A DNA stretch of 53,486 bases from an uncultured Clostridia bacterium (GTDB taxonomy: Bacteria; Bacillota; Clostridia; Oscillospirales; Oscillospiraceae). The position numbers and the translations under genes are program-made. Below, piece after piece: positions 50,034 through 53,486 of the stretch (within the stretch, counting starts at the first letter, position 1; the number at the start of each line of letters is the position of its first letter). Under the pieces are notes generated by a model. The model was not told where the DNA came from. It searched no databases and saw only the letters and a program-made list of their open reading frames with translations. Location: NCBI GenBank assembly GCA_946412355.1, contig CAMKGX010000008.1:1-53486 (forward strand), given 5' to 3'.

Positions 50034-52313
50034 ATGATTCAGTTAATCGTCAAGCGTGACGGCCGCGTGGTGCCCTATGACCGTGAGAAGATTGCCCTTG
50101 CCGTGCTGTCCGCCATGAAGGCCGCCGCCGAGGGCACGGTGGCGGATGCCGCCCGTGTGGCCGAGTCGGTGGAGCAGGCGCTGGAGAGCCGCTGCGGCGC
50201 CGAGCCGCCCCAGATTGAGCTGATTCAGGACATGGTGGAGCAGGAGCTGATGCAGCGGGAGTTCCATTCCGCCGCCAAGGCCTATATCCTCTATCGCGCC
50301 AAGCGCACCCGGGCCCGTGAGTCCAACACCACCTTGATGAAGACCATCGACGAGATCGCCAGCAAGGACGCCCGCCTCTCCGACTTAAAGCGTGACAACG
50401 CCAACATCGACGGCAACACCGCCATGGGCGCCATGCTGCAAATCGGCTCCGCCGGCGCCAAGGCCTACAACGAGGCGTACCTCCTGCGGCCCGAGCACGC
50501 CAAGGCCCACCGGGAGGGCGACATCCACATCCACGACTTCGACTTTTACGCCCTCACCACCACCTGCACCCAGATCGACATCATCCGTCTGTTCAAGGAC
50601 GGCTTCTCCACGGGCCACGGCTTCCTGCGGGAGCCCCAGTCCATCATGAGCTACGCCGCCCTGGCCGCCATCGCCATCCAGTCCAACCAGAACGACCAGC
50701 ACGGCGGCCAGTCCATCCCCAACTTCGACTACGGCATGGCCATCGGCGTGGCCAAGACCTTCCGCAAGCAGTACGTGAAAAAGCTCACCGACATTGTGGA
50801 GGACGCCCTGGACGCCGAGGATTTGGCCGACAAGGTAAAGGACATCGTGTCCGCCACCGTGGCCGACAAGGGCGAAAACGGCCTGGAGCCCCCTGCTGGC
50901 TTTGACGACGCCGTGTCCGCCCGCCTGACCGCCCATCTGGGCATCGACGCCGCCCAGGCCGCCCATCTGGTGGCCCGTGCCCGCCGCCGTGCCGAGGCCC
51001 AGACCCAGCGGGAGACCTACCAGGCCATGGAGGGCTTCGTCCACAATCTCAACACCATGCACTCCCGCGCCGGCGCCCAGACGCCCTTCTCCTCCATCAA
51101 CTACGGCACCGACACCACCCCCGAGGGCCGCATGGTCATCCGCAATATCCTCATGGCCCTGGATGCGGGCCTGGGCCACGGCGAGACCTGCATCTTCCCC
51201 ATCCACATCTTCAAGGTCAAGGAGGGGGTCAACTATAACGAGGGCGACCCCAACTACGACCTGTTCCGCCTGAGCTGCCAGGTGTCCGCCAAACGGCTGT
51301 TCCCCAACTATGTGTTCCTGGACAGCCCCTATAACCTGCAATACTACAAGCCCGGCCATCCCGAGACCGAGGTAGCCACCATGGGCTGCCGCACCCGCGT
51401 CATCGGCAACGTCTACGACCCCTCCCAGCAGATTTCCTACTCCCGGGGCAACCTGTCCTTCACCTCCATCAACCTGCCCCGCATCGCCATCGAGAGCCAC
51501 GGCGACGAGGCGGTGTTCTACCGCAAGCTGGACGACATGCTGGAGCTGGTGGCCCAGCAGCTGATGGATCGCTTCGAGATCCAGGCCAAGAAGCGGGTGT
51601 ATAACTACCCCTTCCTCATGGGCCAGGGCGTGTGGCTGGACAGCGACAAGCTGGGCCCCTACGACGAGGTCCGTGAGGTGCTGAAGCACGGCACCCTGTC
51701 CATCGGCTTCATCGGCCTGGCCGAGACCCTGACGGCCCTCTACGGCAAAAACCACGCCCAGGACCCCGCCATCCAGGAAAAGGGCCTGGCCATCATCAGC
51801 CACATGCGCCAGTTCTGCGACGAGCGCTCCCAGCAGGTGAAGATGAACTACACCCTGCTGGCCACCCCCGCCGAGGGACTGTCCGGCCGCTTCACCCGGG
51901 TGGACCGCCGCCGCTACGGCAAGATCCCCGGCGTCACCGACCGGGAGTATTACACCAACTCCTTCCACGTCCCCGTGTGGTATCCCATCAGCGCCTTCGA
52001 TAAGATCCGCATCGAGGCCCCCTACCACGCCCTGTGCAACGCCGGCCACATCAGCTACGTGGAGCTGGACGGCGACACCGCCAAGAACGTGGAGGCCTTT
52101 GAGAGCGTGGTCCGCTGCATGCACGACGCCGGCATCGGCTACGGCTCCATCAACCACCCCGTGGACCGGGACCCCGTCTGCGGCTACGTGGGCGTCATCG
52201 GCGACGTGTGCCCCCGCTGCGGCCGCCGGGAAGGGGAGGCCGTCTCCCAAGAGCGCATGGAGGAGCTGCTGAAAAAGTTCCCCCAGATCAAGAGCTTCAT
52301 CGGAATCGAATAA
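50034..52313 (+). CDS. nrdD: Anaerobic ribonucleoside-triphosphate reductase, catalytic part, lacking the C-terminal glycyl loop
   Basis: Class III enzyme reducing NTPs to dNTPs (759 residues). Residues 1-95 are an ATP-cone regulatory domain (IVKRDGRVVPYDREKIA). The barrel shows GDIHIHDFDFYALTTTCTQIDI, GHGFLREPQSIMSYAALAAIAIQSNQNDQHGGQSIPNFDYG and HAGxQ-like segments. The C-terminus has PVDRDPVCGYVGVIGDVCPRCGR (zinc region; the first of the usual four Cys is Asp) followed by an unusual 28-residue tail. The ITGYLVG-type glycyl-radical segment that ends fused NrdD proteins is absent here and occurs in the next gene. ATG 50034 follows GAGAGAGG; the upstream in-frame ATG lies in operator box 2. 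Confidence 0.93.
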   Translation: MIQLIVKRDGRVVPYDREKIALAVLSAMKAAAEGTVADAARVAESVEQALESRCGAEPPQIELIQDMVEQELMQREFHSAAKAYILYRAKRTRARESNTTLMKTIDEIASKDARLSDLKRDNANIDGNTAMGAMLQIGSAGAKAYNEAYLLRPEHAKAHREGDIHIHDFDFYALTTTCTQIDIIRLFKDGFSTGHGFLREPQSIMSYAALAAIAIQSNQNDQHGGQSIPNFDYGMAIGVAKTFRKQYVKKLTDIVEDALDAEDLADKVKDIVSATVADKGENGLEPPAGFDDAVSARLTAHLGIDAAQAAHLVARARRRAEAQTQRETYQAMEGFVHNLNTMHSRAGAQTPFSSINYGTDTTPEGRMVIRNILMALDAGLGHGETCIFPIHIFKVKEGVNYNEGDPNYDLFRLSCQVSAKRLFPNYVFLDSPYNLQYYKPGHPETEVATMGCRTRVIGNVYDPSQQISYSRGNLSFTSINLPRIAIESHGDEAVFYRKLDDMLELVAQQLMDRFEIQAKKRVYNYPFLMGQGVWLDSDKLGPYDEVREVLKHGTLSIGFIGLAETLTALYGKNHAQDPAIQEKGLAIISHMRQFCDERSQQVKMNYTLLATPAEGLSGRFTRVDRRRYGKIPGVTDREYYTNSFHVPVWYPISAFDKIRIEAPYHALCNAGHISYVELDGDTAKNVEAFESVVRCMHDAGIGYGSINHPVDRDPVCGYVGVIGDVCPRCGRREGEAVSQERMEELLKKFPQIKSFIGIE

Positions 52314-52341
52314 TAGAAACAATCATAAGGAGGATACGACC

Positions 52342-52500
52342 ATGACAGTGGCAACGAAAGAGAGCAAAATGGGCAAGGGCGTGGGCTTTGAACGCATCCG
52401 CCGTATCACCGGCTACCTGGTGGGCACCATGGATAAGTGGAACGACGCCAAGAAGGCCGAGGAGCGTGACCGTGTCAAGCACGGCCTCAACCAGAAATGA
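52342..52500 (+). CDS. Separate NrdD glycyl-radical domain protein (52 residues)
   Basis: Small gene with AAGGAGGA (52327-52334) and ATG 52342, 28 bases after the nrdD stop. The product contains GFERIRRITGYLVGTMDKWN...AKKAEERDRVKHG, which aligns with the end of standard NrdD proteins (E. coli ...RTCGYLG...RVKHL). Gly24 in RITGY is therefore the predicted radical-carrying glycine. It has its own start site and is not reachable from nrdD by a simple frameshift. Its stop overlaps the nrdG start (ATGA). It should dock on NrdD and be activated by NrdG. Databases may list such short proteins simply as ribonucleotide reductase. Confidence 0.88.
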   Translation: MTVATKESKMGKGVGFERIRRITGYLVGTMDKWNDAKKAEERDRVKHGLNQK

Positions 52501-53012
52501 TGATCCGCATGGCCGGCGTGGCCGGTGACTCCATCGTGGACGGCCCCGGCATCCGCACCGCCTACTTCTGCCAGGGCTGCCCCCACCACTGTGAGGGCTG
52601 CCACAATCCCGAGACCTGGGATTTTGCCGGCGGCACCCCTGTGGACACGGCGGAGCTGGCGGACATCGCCCGCCGCAACCCCCTGTGCCGGGGCGTCACC
52701 TTCTCCGGCGGCGAGCCCTTCGCCCAGCCGGAGGGCTTCGCGGAGCTGGCCGACATGCTGAAACAGGACGGCTACGAGATCGCCAGCTATACCGGCTACA
52801 CCTTCGAGCAACTCCGGGACAGCGGTACCCCCGCCCAAAAGGAACTGCTGCGCCGCCTGGACGTGCTGGTCGACGGCCCCTTTGTGCTGGCGCAGCGCAG
52901 TCTGGACCTGGTGTTCCGTGGCAGCGCCAACCAGCGCATCATCGACGTGCCCCGCAGCCTGGCCTCCGGGGAAGTGGTCCCCGCCCCCAAGCGCTGGCAG
53001 GGAGAGTATTAA
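52497..53012 (+). CDS. nrdG: Anaerobic ribonucleotide reductase activating protein
   Basis: Radical SAM activase (171 residues) that generates the glycyl radical in NrdD. The cluster motif is CPHHCEGC (C-x3-C-x2-C) in the N-terminal third, preceded by VDGPGIRTAYFCQGC, with FSGGEPF as the SAM-binding GGE. ATG 52497 overlaps the stop of the small glycyl-domain gene by 4 bases; a second ATG follows immediately. Tight coupling suggests the activase and its small substrate protein are produced in step. Confidence 0.95.
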   Translation: MMIRMAGVAGDSIVDGPGIRTAYFCQGCPHHCEGCHNPETWDFAGGTPVDTAELADIARRNPLCRGVTFSGGEPFAQPEGFAELADMLKQDGYEIASYTGYTFEQLRDSGTPAQKELLRRLDVLVDGPFVLAQRSLDLVFRGSANQRIIDVPRSLASGEVVPAPKRWQGEY

Positions 53013-53015
53013 CAC

Positions 53016-53052
53016 AAAGCCTGCTTTTGGCTCGGCCAAAAGCAGGCTTTAT
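53016..53052 (+). terminator. Terminator after the nrd operon
   Basis: Perfect 16-bp stem (53016-53031 with 53035-53050) and a short loop, followed by TTTATCTC. Confidence 0.88.
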
Positions 53053-53159
53053 CTCGCGCCCACCGGGCACCATAATGCCGCCGCAGGCGGCAAATTATGC
53101 GCTGCGCGCAAATCATGGAGCGCAGCGAGAAATCATGCCGCGAAGCGGCAATTCATCGC
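53053..53159. repeat. Degenerate 18-22-nt tandem repeat with GC hairpins
   Basis: Four or five successive units, each a GC-rich, often self-complementary head followed by an AATTATG/AAATCATG/AATTCATC tail: 53078-53099, 53100-53117, 53118-53137 and 53138-53157, with a related partial unit before. No gene is seen here. Confidence 0.7.
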
Positions 53160-53160
53160 A

Positions 53161-53197
53161 AAAAAGAAGTACGCCTCAGCGGCGTACTTCTTTTTTA
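53161..53197. terminator. Bidirectional terminator-like hairpin
   Basis: 16-bp perfect stem (53161-53176 with 53182-53197) with A run on one side and T run on the other. Confidence 0.85.
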
Positions 53198-53213
53198 GCA
53201 TAATGCAATCCTA

Positions 53214-53246
53214 TTGGCAGAAAAACGACCCAGTCGTTTTTCGCCA
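53214..53246 (-). terminator. Terminator after enolase
   Basis: Minus strand: GGCGAAAAACGAC pairs with GTCGTTTTTCTGCC around TGG, 5 to 37 bases after the enolase stop, and the second arm contains TTTTT. Confidence 0.75.
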
Positions 53247-53250
53247 GTTT

Positions 53251-53486
<236 letters not shown>

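Noticed and set aside
50385-52322. Long antisense frame opposite nrdD
   Set aside because: Shadow of nrdD; no start signals or domains.
52300-52345. Frameshift joining nrdD to the 52-residue gene
   Set aside because: There is a 28-base gap with a strong ribosome site and a separate ATG; no slippery sequence is visible.
53053-53159. CRISPR array
   Set aside because: Units are only 18-22 nt, contiguous, with variable GC stems; there are no constant repeats with unique spacers and no cas genes.

Overview
The window is a 53.5 kb chromosomal piece of a high-GC, anaerobic, Gram-positive bacterium, most likely a butyrate-producing clostridium of the Oscillospiraceae (Flavonifractor/Oscillibacter-like). 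The basis is the GC-rich third codon positions, strong AAGGAGG ribosome sites, sigma-A promoters, a T-box leader on metG, a SigI/RsgI pair, butyrate kinase, a class III (anaerobic) ribonucleotide reductase, Fe-S aldo/keto reductase and many short intergenic hairpin repeats. No phage, integrase, transposase gene, tRNA, rRNA or CRISPR array was seen. The species assignment is inference.

Layout. 1-5.9 kb (minus strand): lepA (cut by the left edge) behind an XRE regulator, a hairpin-rich repeat region, then tatD and metG under a T-box. 6-9.4 kb (plus): exonuclease III, butyrate kinase, a deoxynucleoside-monophosphate hydrolase-like protein and an E2-fold acyltransferase-like protein. 9.5-17.1 kb (plus): a secreted beta-helix (Cthe_2159-like) protein, sigI-rsgI, tldD-tldE and a D-aminoacylase-type amidohydrolase. 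17.1-25.1 kb (minus): PTS enzyme I, then a complete molybdenum operon running modA-modB-modC-moeA-like-moaA-moaC-mogA/moaE from one promoter that overlaps a perfect dyad. 25.2-31.1 kb: GH13 alpha-glucosidase, a second E2-like paralogue, M18 aminopeptidase (minus) and PepF-type oligopeptidase. 31.3-39.6 kb (plus): a small membrane protein, then an oligopeptide ABC transporter oppABCDF with an unusual OppC and a small single-span protein at the end.

39.8-44.8 kb: a small membrane protein with an alanine/ornithine racemase-like enzyme (minus), then a DHHW lipoprotein, Fe-S aldo/keto reductase and PrsW protease (plus). 44.9-48.8 kb: msrA (minus) and a tightly overlapping three-gene cluster of VTC-type polyphosphate polymerase, DUF4956 membrane protein and a beta-helix lipoprotein. 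48.9-53 kb: YhaM-like exoribonuclease, then nrdD, a 52-residue gene and nrdG under two NrdR-like boxes. The right edge cuts enolase (minus).

The most notable points are these. The glycyl-radical loop of the anaerobic ribonucleotide reductase appears to be encoded as a separate 52-residue protein. Two E2-fold paralogues have both lost the catalytic histidine. The RsgI anti-sigma factor lacks the Asn-Pro autoproteolysis site. A MogA domain is fused to a degenerate MoaE-like domain. The VTC/DUF4956/beta-helix cluster has no settled function. Two inverted copies of a roughly 195-bp multi-hairpin mobile-type element each sit beside a terminator. Peptide use (Opp, PepF, M18, TldD/E, D-aminoacylase) and molybdenum cofactor synthesis are the clear metabolic themes.
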